NCBI RefSeq assembly: GCF_022271435.1
Contig: NZ_JAFIQY010000036.1
Coordinates: forward strand, 1-64,000
Direction: 5' to 3'
Source: Streptomyces monomycini
GTDB taxonomy: Bacteria; Actinomycetota; Actinomycetes; Streptomycetales; Streptomycetaceae
Length of the DNA stretch: 64,000 nt
The notes beneath the pieces are model-generated. The model had not been told where the DNA came from. It saw only the letters and a program-made list of their open reading frames with translations, and ran no database searches. Position numbers and translations under genes: made by a program. Below are positions 51,895 to 60,055 of this stretch, one piece after another (within the stretch, counting starts at the first letter, position 1; each line of letters begins with the position of its first letter).

Positions 51895-51926
51895 TTGCCC
51901 CTGACATCGATGTGAGCGTTTAGGTT
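51895..51926 (+). promoter_or_regulatory. MerR-type promoter with central palindrome, driving the EthD gene
   Basis: TTGCCC (51895-51900) and TAGGTT (51921-51926) are separated by 20 bp, the over-long spacing typical of MerR-activated promoters. The spacer holds the perfect palindrome ACATCGATGT (51904-51913), extended by CT/AG to 16 bp with one mismatch. Confidence 0.6.
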
Positions 51927-52002
51927 AACCCCACCGCTCGCGACCCGTCGCCGGGGCCGGTCGTCGGCCTCTCGCCGTGACGAGCACGAAAGAGAGAATC
52001 CC

Positions 52003-52368
52003 GTGATCAAGTTCGCTTTCATGATCAACCGTATCCACGGAATGACAGTCGAGGACTTTGTCGAATATCACCGGGACCGCCACGCCCCGTTGTTCACCTC
52101 CATTCCGGAAGCGCGGCAGTACGTGAAGAAGTACACCGTCTCCCACCCGGTACCCGCTGACGGCTATCCGGGTCCCGCCTACGACGGCCTCACGGAGATC
52201 TGGTTCGAAAGCTGGGTGGATCACGACGCCTTCTTCGCGTCCCGGAACTACAAGGAGTTGGTGAACCCGGACGAGAGCAAGTTCATCGATATGAGTTCGG
52301 TGGCGGTGATGGTCACCGAGGAAAGGGTCGTGATCCAGCCTTTGGGCTGCCCGCTCGCAACTCCATGA
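52003..52368 (+). CDS. EthD-domain protein
   Basis: 121 aa with a dimeric alpha/beta-barrel EthD domain: IKFAFMINRIHGMTVEDFVE, HRDRHAPLFTSIPEARQYVK, TEIWFESWVDHDAFF. Family members act in degradation of ethers or aromatic polyketide-like compounds, often as small enzymes or accessory proteins. GTG 52003 follows AGAGAGAA. Probably controlled by the divergent MerR regulator. Confidence 0.87.
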   Translation: MIKFAFMINRIHGMTVEDFVEYHRDRHAPLFTSIPEARQYVKKYTVSHPVPADGYPGPAYDGLTEIWFESWVDHDAFFASRNYKELVNPDESKFIDMSSVAVMVTEERVVIQPLGCPLATP

Positions 52369-52455
52369 TCGCCGGGGCCTGTGCCTGTCCTGTGGCCGGG
52401 GCGTCCCCTCCGCGCGTGGCTGCGCGACCTTCGAGGAAACACCGCGGGGTGCGCG

Positions 52456-54384
52456 CTACCGCTTCAGTCGCAGCACCTGCGGGTCGTGGTCGCTCGACTG
52501 GTCCGCGTACTCCGCGTTGATGTGGACGATGTCGTAGTCCACGCGGCGCAGGTGGCGGCTGGTGAGCATGTGGTCCAGTACCTGCGAGTTGCCCTGGTAG
52601 ACGTAGCCGTAGCGCTCGCCGCGCGGCAGGCGGTCGACGAGGTCGGTGAGGACGCCGCCGGCGGTCAGGGCCTTGAGAGCGGGGGAGAACTGGAAGTCGT
52701 TGAGGTCGCCGGCCACCACGACGTCGGCCTTCGGGTCCACGGCCAGGACGTCCTCGACGAAGCTGTGCACGGCCTTCGCCTGCTGGACGCGCTGGGTCTC
52801 CGACGTACGGGCCGGGGGCTGGAAGCGGCTGTCGAGGCCCTGGTCGCCGCCCTTGGAGTTGAAGTGGTTGGCGACGACGAAGACCGGGCGGCCCCGGAAG
52901 CAGAACTGGCCCACGAGCGGCTTGCGGCTGTTGGCCCAGGCCGCGTTGCCGGGGTCGATACGGCCCGGCGAGGCGGAGAGGCGCGGCGTGCCGTGCGAGC
53001 CGGTCACCTTGACGGGAGTGGTGGCGTCGCCCCCGGCGACGTCCGTGAACGAGACACGGGCGGGGTTGAAGAGGAACGCGGTGCGGATGTTGCCGCCGGG
53101 CTGGCCGCCGTCCTGGTTGTTCACCGGGTCGATCTGCCGCCACGCGTAGGAGGGGCCGCCGGCCGCCTTGACGGCGTCGGTGAGCCGCTGGAGCGTCGCG
53201 TCCGCCGAAACGGTTCCGTCGTTCGTGGGGCCGTTGTCGTCCTGCACCTCCTCCAGCGCCACGACGTCCGGCGACGCGAGGTTCTTCACCAGCGCCTCGG
53301 CCAGGCGCGCGAACTTGGCGGGCGGCGTCTTGGGGGAGAGGTTCTCGACGTTGTAGGTGGCCACGGCCAGCTCGTCGGCGCGCTGCTTGCGGGTGGTCTC
53401 GCGGGCCGGGCCGCGGTCGTCGAGCGTGCCCAGCTCGGTGGCGGCGATCCCGTACCCGCCGAAGTTGTCGTAGTCCAGCGGGCCCGCGGTGGTGCCGGTC
53501 AGCCGGTCGCCGGTGTCGGCGACGGGGAAGGGCCGCTGGGCGAAGGGGATGAGTGATGTGATCTTGATGCGGCCGGGGTTGGGGTCCCGGTACGAGCCGT
53601 ACAGCGCGCCGCCGCGCACGGTGCGGCCGTGGCGGGGCTCGGCGGTCGCCCACAGTTCGTTGTGGGAGGTGGTGGGGCCGACGACGGAGGCGTCGGCGAG
53701 TGATACCCGCATGCCTTCCAGGGACTCGTAGCGGTCCAGGGCGTACGCGGCCGGGCGCAGCGGCAGGTCCTCGATGCTCTTGCCGCCCGCGGACGGGGCG
53801 TAGCGGTCCGGCACGGTGGCGGCGGTGAGCTCGACGGCCGCCGGGAGCGGGTTGCCGGAGGAGGCCACGGTCCAGGCGGCGTCGGTGATCTCGGTGACGG
53901 ACTGGAGGCCGGCCGGCTCGCCGCCCGGGTAGTACTCGCTGACCGTGCCGGAGACCCGTACGGAATCGCCGACGGTGGCCTTCGGTGTCTGCTTGCCGGT
54001 GAAGACGAAGACCGCCTCGCTGGTGGCCGGGTCGCGGTCCGGCCGCGGGTCCTGCACCCAGAAGCCGCGGGCCGAGCCGAAGGCCCGTACCGCCGTGACC
54101 GTGCCGGGCACGTCGGCGACCTGCTTGCCCGCGAAGGGCGAGAGCCGGGTGGCGCCCTGGATGTCGTGGATACGGGTGACCGCGGCGGAGGCGGTCTGCG
54201 GGACGGCGAGCAGCCCGCCGGTCAGGGCGGCGGCGACCAGCGCGGTCAGTGTGGCGGGCCTGCGCAGGGCGCGGCGGCGGGGCGATCGGGATGAAAGGGC
54301 TGTGCGGTGTGTACGGGGTGTACGGGGTGCACGGGGTGTACGAGGCGTACGGGACGAAGCGTGCGGCGGTATCTGCGCGGACAC
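52456..54384 (-). CDS. Secreted endonuclease/exonuclease/phosphatase-family protein
   Basis: 642 aa. An unusual N-terminus made of repeats of R-T-P (from a 9-bp DNA repeat) precedes a signal peptide (RRPATLTALVAAALTGGLLA, cleavage near ASA). Residues about 75-300 form an OB-like nuclease-associated domain (VADVPGTVTAVRAFGSARGF). The catalytic EEP domain follows: VATYNVENLSP, VVALEEVQDDNG, FVVANHFNSKGGDQG, VVAGDLNDFQ and QSSDHDPQVL. GTG 54384 has GGAGG 6 nt upstream. Likely an extracellular nuclease or phosphodiesterase that scavenges nucleotides or phosphate. Confidence 0.88.
   Translation of the reverse strand: MSAQIPPHASSRTPRTPRAPRTPRTHRTALSSRSPRRRALRRPATLTALVAAALTGGLLAVPQTASAAVTRIHDIQGATRLSPFAGKQVADVPGTVTAVRAFGSARGFWVQDPRPDRDPATSEAVFVFTGKQTPKATVGDSVRVSGTVSEYYPGGEPAGLQSVTEITDAAWTVASSGNPLPAAVELTAATVPDRYAPSAGGKSIEDLPLRPAAYALDRYESLEGMRVSLADASVVGPTTSHNELWATAEPRHGRTVRGGALYGSYRDPNPGRIKITSLIPFAQRPFPVADTGDRLTGTTAGPLDYDNFGGYGIAATELGTLDDRGPARETTRKQRADELAVATYNVENLSPKTPPAKFARLAEALVKNLASPDVVALEEVQDDNGPTNDGTVSADATLQRLTDAVKAAGGPSYAWRQIDPVNNQDGGQPGGNIRTAFLFNPARVSFTDVAGGDATTPVKVTGSHGTPRLSASPGRIDPGNAAWANSRKPLVGQFCFRGRPVFVVANHFNSKGGDQGLDSRFQPPARTSETQRVQQAKAVHSFVEDVLAVDPKADVVVAGDLNDFQFSPALKALTAGGVLTDLVDRLPRGERYGYVYQGNSQVLDHMLTSRHLRRVDYDIVHINAEYADQSSDHDPQVLRLKR
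54302..54350. repeat. Short 9-bp tandem repeat (about five units) inside a coding region
   Basis: Degenerate units of GTGTACGGG on the plus strand, encoding R-T-P / R-A-P repeats ahead of the signal peptide of the minus-strand nuclease gene. The GTGTAC core is shared with the larger array at 59872-60006. Confidence 0.7.
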
Positions 54385-54572
54385 GGAGAGCCTCCGGAAG
54401 GCGGGCGAGGGTGAGAAACAGCATGCGAAAGGCGTGAACGCAGCGGAGCGGAAACGGTCCGGCAGCCTCTACGCGCGTCAATCTCTTGCGTGGCCACGGC
54501 AGTTGTCAAGGCTCGCCGGGTGTACGGGAACGGAAACCAAGGTGAACCGCCCGAGATGCACGGAATTCCGTC

Positions 54573-54578
54573 TACGCT
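54573..54578 (+). promoter_or_regulatory. Putative -10 box upstream of the 496-aa unknown gene
   Basis: TACGCT about 45 nt before ATG 54624, in a less G+C-rich stretch between divergent genes. Tentative. Confidence 0.3.
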
Positions 54579-54623
54579 GGGGCTTCGCACGAGCCGTAGT
54601 CCGCACGAGGAGCTGAGCCCGAG

Positions 54624-56114
54624 ATGTCCGCAGACCGCCCCACCCTGCCGCCGGTGCGGCTGCACTCCGACGCGGAGCTGGCGCGGGACGCGCTGAGCGC
54701 ACCGCTCTTCGCCCGTGCCGCGCAGCTGGCCCGCTGGGCCGAGGCCGGTGTCCCCGTCGGAGTCGGCGGCGAGCTTCTTGAGGAGCAGCTGCCCGGCGCC
54801 GTCGACCACCTCGGCCTGGCCGGGGACGAGGACGGCGTCGGGTACGCCGCCGAAGCCTGGCAGCTCGCGGTCGACACCGGTCTGGTGGAGATCGAGGAGA
54901 GCGCGGAGGACGGCGACGAGCTGCCCGACGACGCCGCCACCGGCACCGCCGCTCCCGGCGAGGAACTGTCCCTGCTGACCTCCGGCAGCCCGCAGGACAT
55001 CCTCGACATCTGGCTCGGCGGCATGGAGACCGTACTGGCCGACGCCGTGGCGCCGGACCTGTCCGACATCGCCGACCAGATCGCCGAGGGCAGCGAACTG
55101 GACCTGGACGCGATCGACTGGAACCCGGAGGAGGAGGCCGAGCTGCTGGACGGCATCCTCGGCAACCTCTACCTGCTCACCGCCCTGAACGAGGACCCCG
55201 AGCAGTCCGTGCCGCTGCCCGCCCTCGCCGCCTCCATGATCGTCCCCGACGACATGGACGAGCCCACCGACGACATCCTCGAAGAGGTCTCCGAGGCGAT
55301 GATGCGGCTCGACGACCAGTTCCGGGTGCTCCAGCCGATCGGCCTGGTCGACTACCAGCCGGTGGACGAGGCGCTCATCGAGGAGCTGGACGAGGACGGC
55401 AGCACGACGCGCGCGGCCGAGCCGCTGGAGGACGAGGACGTCTCCCGGTACGGCATGGTCCGGCTCACCCCGCTCGGCGTCTACGCCGTACGCGCCCGGA
55501 TGCTGGACGCGGGCGTCGACGCGCCGGCCGTCGGCGACCTCACCGACAAGGGCGCCGACGTCCTCCTGGACGCGCTGCCCGACTACCCGGAGCCCCTGGC
55601 GCAGGCCGAGTCCGAGCAGTGGCTCGCCGCCCGTACGCCCGTCGACGCCGCCCGTGACCTGCTCTCGGCCGCCCGCGGCGACGACGAGGGCGGGCCGCGG
55701 CGCCGGCTGGCCTGCCAGCAGACGCTGTCGCTGGCCGGGGCGGAGGCCGAGCCCGCGCTGCGCGAGGTGCTCGACGACGGGCAGCTCGGCGGTCTGGCCC
55801 GGGTCTGGCTCGCCGAGCGCGGTGCGGCCGACATCCCCGAGCCGACCCAGGACATGATCTTCTGGCTGACCGTGGACACCATCGCGGCACAGCTCGGCGC
55901 GGCCGAGGCCGACGAGGAGAGCGCGGCCGAGCTGCGCGGCCTCGTCGAGGGCGTGGTCGGTCAGCACAACGGCTTCTTCGACGCCGCCTGGCGGGTGGAC
56001 CACCCGGCGACCTCCGACGTGCTGGAAGCCATGGGCCGCCTCCACCCGGACAAGAAGACCGCCAAGGAGGCCCGCAAGGCCGCGTTCAAGGCGCGGTCCC
56101 GGCAGGGCGGCTGA
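54624..56114 (+). CDS. Large acidic cytoplasmic protein of unknown function
   Basis: 496 aa, strongly acidic (for example IEESAEDGDELPDD, ELDLDAIDWNPEEEAELLDG), no signal peptide or membrane helix, Cys-poor. The C-terminal 80 residues are more conserved-looking and end in a basic tail (KKTAKEARKAAFKARS). Predicted mostly helical; helix-rich segments such as LRDLLSAARG-like and GLARVWLAERG suggest HEAT-like or winged-helix packing. No family recognised. GAGGAG at 54607-54612 supports ATG 54624. Confidence 0.75.
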   Translation: MSADRPTLPPVRLHSDAELARDALSAPLFARAAQLARWAEAGVPVGVGGELLEEQLPGAVDHLGLAGDEDGVGYAAEAWQLAVDTGLVEIEESAEDGDELPDDAATGTAAPGEELSLLTSGSPQDILDIWLGGMETVLADAVAPDLSDIADQIAEGSELDLDAIDWNPEEEAELLDGILGNLYLLTALNEDPEQSVPLPALAASMIVPDDMDEPTDDILEEVSEAMMRLDDQFRVLQPIGLVDYQPVDEALIEELDEDGSTTRAAEPLEDEDVSRYGMVRLTPLGVYAVRARMLDAGVDAPAVGDLTDKGADVLLDALPDYPEPLAQAESEQWLAARTPVDAARDLLSAARGDDEGGPRRRLACQQTLSLAGAEAEPALREVLDDGQLGGLARVWLAERGAADIPEPTQDMIFWLTVDTIAAQLGAAEADEESAAELRGLVEGVVGQHNGFFDAAWRVDHPATSDVLEAMGRLHPDKKTAKEARKAAFKARSRQGG

Positions 56115-56177
56115 GCGGTCGCGGCTTCCTGGCAGGGGAAGCCCCCCTGCCATGAGGGGCCTCCCGGCTCCACGTGA

Positions 56178-56221
56178 CCGGCGGGCGGCCGGAGCACCTC
56201 GGTGCTCCCGCCGCCCGCCGG
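56178..56221. terminator. Bidirectional terminator between convergent genes
   Basis: CCGGCGGGCGG and CCGCCCGCCGG flank an inner GAGCAC/GTGCTC stem with a 4-nt loop. It stands 63 nt after the 496-aa gene and 22 nt after the minus-strand gene that ends at 56244. Confidence 0.85.
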
Positions 56222-56243
56222 CGCGTTCCGCGGCGGTGCGCGG

Positions 56244-56684
56244 TCAGCAGACCAGCTGCGTCACGCAGTTGAACGTGGTGGACTGGCCGTTGAAGCCGTA
56301 GGTGCCGCGGTAGGACAGCGGGACCTGGAACTGGCCGATGATGGTGACCGTCGTGGCGCAGTTGCCGCCGGTCCCCGGCCGCTTGCCCTCGATCCGCAAC
56401 GAGCTGCCGATCGAGCCGCCGGTGATGTCCCACGGGGCGCCGCAGATGCCGGAGGTGATCCGGCCGCCCGTGATGGCGTTGGTGTTCGGGTTGTAGTTGA
56501 CCTCCATGTCGAAGGTGAGCGCCTGGTTGTGGAGCGCCATCTTCTGGGTGACCTGGAGGGCTTCGGCCGAGATCTCGCGCTGTACGGCGAACGCCTCGTC
56601 ACGGGTCTTGACCTCGGACCCCTGGGCGTTGACGAACTGGTGCTCGCGGCCCGGACCCTTCCTCTTCTGCGCTGCGCTTGTCAT
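56244..56684 (-). CDS. Unknown protein paired with the trypsin-like protease
   Basis: 146 aa, without a signal peptide. The N-terminal half is polar/helical (EISAEALQVTQKMALHNQAL); the C-terminal half looks like beta structure rich in Gly/Thr (NAITGGRITSGICGAPWDI, TVTIIGQFQVPLSYRGTYGF) and has four Cys (GICG, GNCATT, FNCVTQLVC). It follows the protease gene after 23 nt on the same strand, so the two are an operon; it could be a substrate, inhibitor or partner. Not recognised as a named family. Confidence 0.7.
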   Translation of the reverse strand: MTSAAQKRKGPGREHQFVNAQGSEVKTRDEAFAVQREISAEALQVTQKMALHNQALTFDMEVNYNPNTNAITGGRITSGICGAPWDITGGSIGSSLRIEGKRPGTGGNCATTVTIIGQFQVPLSYRGTYGFNGQSTTFNCVTQLVC

Positions 56685-56707
56685 GGCTCTCCCTCGGGCT
56701 CGGTGGG

Positions 56708-57865
56708 TCAGGCCAGCTGCTCGGCGATCTCGACGCGCAGCAGCGTGCGGACGGTCTCGATGTGGTTGACGACGGTGACCGTCGACGAGCCCGCGAAGAG
56801 CAGACCGACCGCGACGTTGTCGAGCGAGGTGACCAGCGAACCGGAGTCGCCGCCCGCCGAGATGTTCGTGGTCATGATCTGGTCCTTGAAGCGCGCCGTG
56901 CCGGCCGTGCCGTAGTTGACGTCGACCGTGGCGTCGGTGGAGACGATCCGCCCGAAGCTGATGTTGGTGGTCCGGCCGGTCTTCTTGACCAGGTCGCCCA
57001 CCGCGACCGACGACTTGCGGCGCCACGCGCGCGGCGCGCCGCTGAAGTACTGCTGCCGGGTGGCGTCCTCGAACTCGATCTTCGCGAGGGCCGCGTCCAC
57101 CACGTTGTTGTGCTGCGTCAGCGGGATCTGCGGGGCGAACTGGATCGAGATGAAACGGTCCAGCGTGCCGATCCGGTCCGCCGGGTCCGTACCGCCGTCG
57201 AACTTGCCCGGCTGGAGCACGGAGCTGCCCAGCGGCGCCCGGTTGGAGTCCGCCAGGACGTGGTTGTTGCTCAGGATGTAGAACTTGCCCGGTACGCCGA
57301 GGCCGGGCGCCGGCGGGTTGGTCTGCGCGCCGGGCAGGAAGTCGTACACCACGCTGCCCAGCGTGCCCGCGGTGACCTGCACGTTGCCGACGGAGAAGCC
57401 GGCCGGGCAGGGCCGCATCCGGCGCTTGAGGAGCTGCGGCTCCAGGGCGCTGCCGAGCTGGCTCAGCTCTTCGAGCAGCGGCTGGGCGAGCGCGCCCATC
57501 CGGCCGCCGTTGCTGCCGAGGCCCTGCTCCTGCGTCATCGACCGGCCCTGGGCGCCCGGTACGCGCTGCTGGGCCTGCGCGGAGATGTGGCCGACGGCCA
57601 GGACGTCGGTCGGGGTGCCGTCGTCCATCTCCCGGGGGATGACGTCCCGTTCGGGGAGCATCGACTCCGGGACCTTCTGCGTGACGAAGACCAGGACGGC
57701 TTCCTCGCCCGTGGGCTCGCCGTTGCTCCACTTCACCCCGTGCCCGAAGCCGACGACGTTCGCGGTCGGGTTCTGCGGGTGCATGAAGTCGGAAAGTGCC
57801 TGTTGGCGGGAGGTGTCGCTGACCTGACCTCCGGTGGGTCCGCGCATCATCTCGGGCTGGTTCAC
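56708..57865 (-). CDS. Trypsin-like serine protease without signal peptide
   Basis: 385 aa with a chymotrypsin-fold catalytic triad: His202 (LSNNHVLADSN), Asp257 (NVVDAALAKIE) and Ser341 (ISAGGDSGSLV). A 150-residue N-terminal region (VVGFGHGVKWSNGEPTGEEA, VLVFVTQKVPESMLP) precedes the protease domain. No signal peptide or Tat motif is visible, so it is predicted to be cytoplasmic or exported by a non-classical route. GTG 57865 has GAGGTGG 6 nt upstream. Confidence 0.83.
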   Translation of the reverse strand: MNQPEMMRGPTGGQVSDTSRQQALSDFMHPQNPTANVVGFGHGVKWSNGEPTGEEAVLVFVTQKVPESMLPERDVIPREMDDGTPTDVLAVGHISAQAQQRVPGAQGRSMTQEQGLGSNGGRMGALAQPLLEELSQLGSALEPQLLKRRMRPCPAGFSVGNVQVTAGTLGSVVYDFLPGAQTNPPAPGLGVPGKFYILSNNHVLADSNRAPLGSSVLQPGKFDGGTDPADRIGTLDRFISIQFAPQIPLTQHNNVVDAALAKIEFEDATRQQYFSGAPRAWRRKSSVAVGDLVKKTGRTTNISFGRIVSTDATVDVNYGTAGTARFKDQIMTTNISAGGDSGSLVTSLDNVAVGLLFAGSSTVTVVNHIETVRTLLRVEIAEQLA

Positions 57866-58368
57866 ACCAGACCACCTCTTCCCCGGTGGGCGTCCCGCGC
57901 GGCTCTCAGCCGTGCGCCCGGGCCGTACGGACGGACCGTACGGGCGGGAGCCCTCCTACGGGCGGGAGTGCTCCTGCGACGGGCGGCCACGGCTGCGGGG
58001 CGGGACCGCGTTCGCTTCACGAGCCCGGGCCGCGCACGGCGGCAGGCTCTCAGGGGAGGGCGGGAACCCGGCACGGACTGCTCCCCGGGCAGCTCCGTGC
58101 AGCCGCGGATTCTCCGCTCTCCCTACGGGTGATGCAGGTAGGGACTGTCTATTGCCGGGCCGGTCGGCGGTCAAGGAGGTACGCGATAAATCTTGCGTTT
58201 GCTGTGCAGATGCCGCTGATGACCTTGTTTGCCATGGTTTTCCGGGCCGAGGAGGCACGCTTGCGGACATCGCGGGGTCGTGCGGGGTTCAACCGGTGTT
58301 CGCCGGGGCGCGCGAGGGTGTGCGGCGCAGGGCCAGAGCACACCGAACCGGCCGTCCAGGAGATGACC
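57866..58368. other. Divergent intergenic region between the protease and PhoX-like genes
   Basis: 503 bases without a convincing gene. The left part is rich in GGGCGGGAG-like repeats (57930-57990). The right part, about 58130-58260, is lower in G+C with a GATAAAT stretch near 58186 that may belong to the PhoX-like promoter. No PHO-box direct repeats seen. Confidence 0.5.
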
Positions 58369-59844
58369 ATGCCGCTCACCCGCAGAGACTTCGCCAAGCG
58401 CTCCACCGCCGCCGGTGCCGGCGTCGCACTGACCGGCAGCGTGGGTGTCCTGGCCACCGCGCCCGGCGCCGTCGGGCGGGAGCTCCCGGAACAGGGGCTT
58501 CCCGAAGCGGACGCGCCCGCCCCGGCCGCCGGCGCACGAGGGCGCGCACCGGGGTACGGACCGCTGATCCCCGACCCGGCGGGCATCCTGGCGCTGCCCG
58601 CCGGATTCTCGTACCGGATCATCACCCGGGCCGGGGTCACCACTCTGGAGAGCGGTGAGCCCACCCCCTCCCACCACGACGGCACCGCCACCTTCCCGGG
58701 CCCGCGCGGCACCACCCTGCTCGTCAACAACCACGAGCTGAAGGGGCCGCGCGCGCAGTGGCCGCACCCCGTACCGCTCGCCGACGGCCTGGTCTACGAC
58801 CCGGCGGCAGCAGGCGGCTGCACCGTGGTCGAGATTTCCCGGGACGGCTCGCACGTCTGCGAACGGGTCGGCATCGCCGGCACCTCCACCAACTGCGCCG
58901 GCGGACGCACTCCCTGGGGGACGTGGCTGACCTGCGAGGAGACCGAGGACAAGGCCGGCCGGAACGGCATGACCAAGGACCACGGCTACGTCTTCGAGGT
59001 CGACCCCCTCGCCCCGCACGACCCTCACCCCACCCGGGCTCCCCGCCCCGTCAAGGCCCTGGGCCGCTACGCCCACGAGGCCGTCGTCGTCGACCCCGGG
59101 CGCGGCCACCTGTACCTCACCGAGGACGCCGACCGCCCCAACGGCCTCCTCTACCGCTGGACCCCGCCGCACGGCTTCCAGCACGGCCGCGGCCGGCTGC
59201 GCACGCTCGCCGACGACGCGGGCGTCCTGGCCGCGCCCCGCTGCTACGACTCCGGCGGCCGCTTCGTGGACGACCTCTCCCGCGCGACGAGGACCGGCAC
59301 GGTCTACGGCGTCGACTGGATCGAGGTCCCCGACCGCGACGCCCGCCACACCCCCGTACGCCGGCAGTTCGCCGACAAGATGATCACCCGCGCCCGCAAG
59401 CTGGAAGGCATGTGGTGGGCCGACGGCGGCGCGTACGTCGTCTCCTCGTACGCCCGCGAGGAGAGCCCGGCGCGCCACGACGGCCAGGTCTGGTTCTACG
59501 ATCCGCGCCGCCGCACCCTGACCCTGAAGGTGCTGCTCGGCGTCAACCCCGACCCCGGCCGGGACGGCGCCTTCGACGGCCCCGACAACATCACCGTCTC
59601 CCCGTACGGCGGCCTGCTCATCGCCGAGGACGGCGAGGGCGTCCAGCACCTCTTCGGCGCCACGGACGACGGCCGTACGTACCCGGTCGCCCGCAACGAC
59701 CTCAACATCGGCACCGCCGACGACCCCGAATACAGCGAATTCACCGGCCCGGTCTTCTCCCCGGACGGCCGCACCCTCTTCGCCAACATCCAGCAGCCGG
59801 GGATCATGCTGGCGATCACGGGGCCCTGGCGACGGCAGCGCTGA
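58369..59844 (+). CDS. Tat-exported PhoX/DUF839-family protein (putative phosphatase)
   Basis: 491 aa. Twin-arginine signal TRRDFAKRS at residues 4-12 followed by a hydrophobic stretch. The mature protein has the DUF839/PhoX beta-propeller features: LLVNNHELKGP, GGRTPWGTWLTCEETEDKAG, RYAHEAVVVDP, YLTEDADRPNGLLYRW, and the calcium-type acidic GPDNITVSPYGGLLIAEDGE. PhoX enzymes are Ca-dependent secreted alkaline phosphatases; activity here is inferred. ATG 58369 is preferred to 58363 because AGGA at 58358-58361 then has 7-nt spacing. Confidence 0.87.
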   Translation: MPLTRRDFAKRSTAAGAGVALTGSVGVLATAPGAVGRELPEQGLPEADAPAPAAGARGRAPGYGPLIPDPAGILALPAGFSYRIITRAGVTTLESGEPTPSHHDGTATFPGPRGTTLLVNNHELKGPRAQWPHPVPLADGLVYDPAAAGGCTVVEISRDGSHVCERVGIAGTSTNCAGGRTPWGTWLTCEETEDKAGRNGMTKDHGYVFEVDPLAPHDPHPTRAPRPVKALGRYAHEAVVVDPGRGHLYLTEDADRPNGLLYRWTPPHGFQHGRGRLRTLADDAGVLAAPRCYDSGGRFVDDLSRATRTGTVYGVDWIEVPDRDARHTPVRRQFADKMITRARKLEGMWWADGGAYVVSSYAREESPARHDGQVWFYDPRRRTLTLKVLLGVNPDPGRDGAFDGPDNITVSPYGGLLIAEDGEGVQHLFGATDDGRTYPVARNDLNIGTADDPEYSEFTGPVFSPDGRTLFANIQQPGIMLAITGPWRRQR

Positions 59845-59871
59845 CCGCCGCGCGGCCGGGGATCCTGGTGC

Positions 59872-60006
59872 GGCGTACCCGGTGTACCCGGTGTACCCGG
59901 TGTACCCGGTGTACCCGGTGTACCCGGTGTACCCGGTGTACCCGGCGTACCCGGCGTACCCGGCGTACCCGGCGTACGCGGCGTACCCGGCGTACGCGGC
60001 GTACCT
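59872..60006. repeat. 9-bp tandem repeat, 15 units
   Basis: Fifteen back-to-back 9-mers: GGCGTACCC once, GGTGTACCC seven times (59881-59943), then seven variants of GGCGTACCC/GGCGTACGC/GGCGTACCT. It fills the 211-bp gap between the PhoX-like and monooxygenase genes, ending 50 bp before the likely GTG of the latter. Seven identical central units mean recent expansion. Confidence 0.95.
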
Positions 60007-60055
60007 GGCGCGCCCCACCAGGAATCCCGGCCGGAACACGCACGTTGTACCGAGG

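Noticed and set aside
57866..58368. PHO box upstream of the PhoX-like gene
   Set aside because: I looked for 11-nt direct repeats of the GTTCACC type and found none; phosphate control is therefore not claimed.
59882..60055. N-terminal extension of the monooxygenase with V-Y-P/A-Y-P repeats
   Set aside because: The 9-bp repeat keeps every frame open by chance, the start would be an ATG-less repeat codon context without a ribosome binding site, and the family domain starts well downstream.
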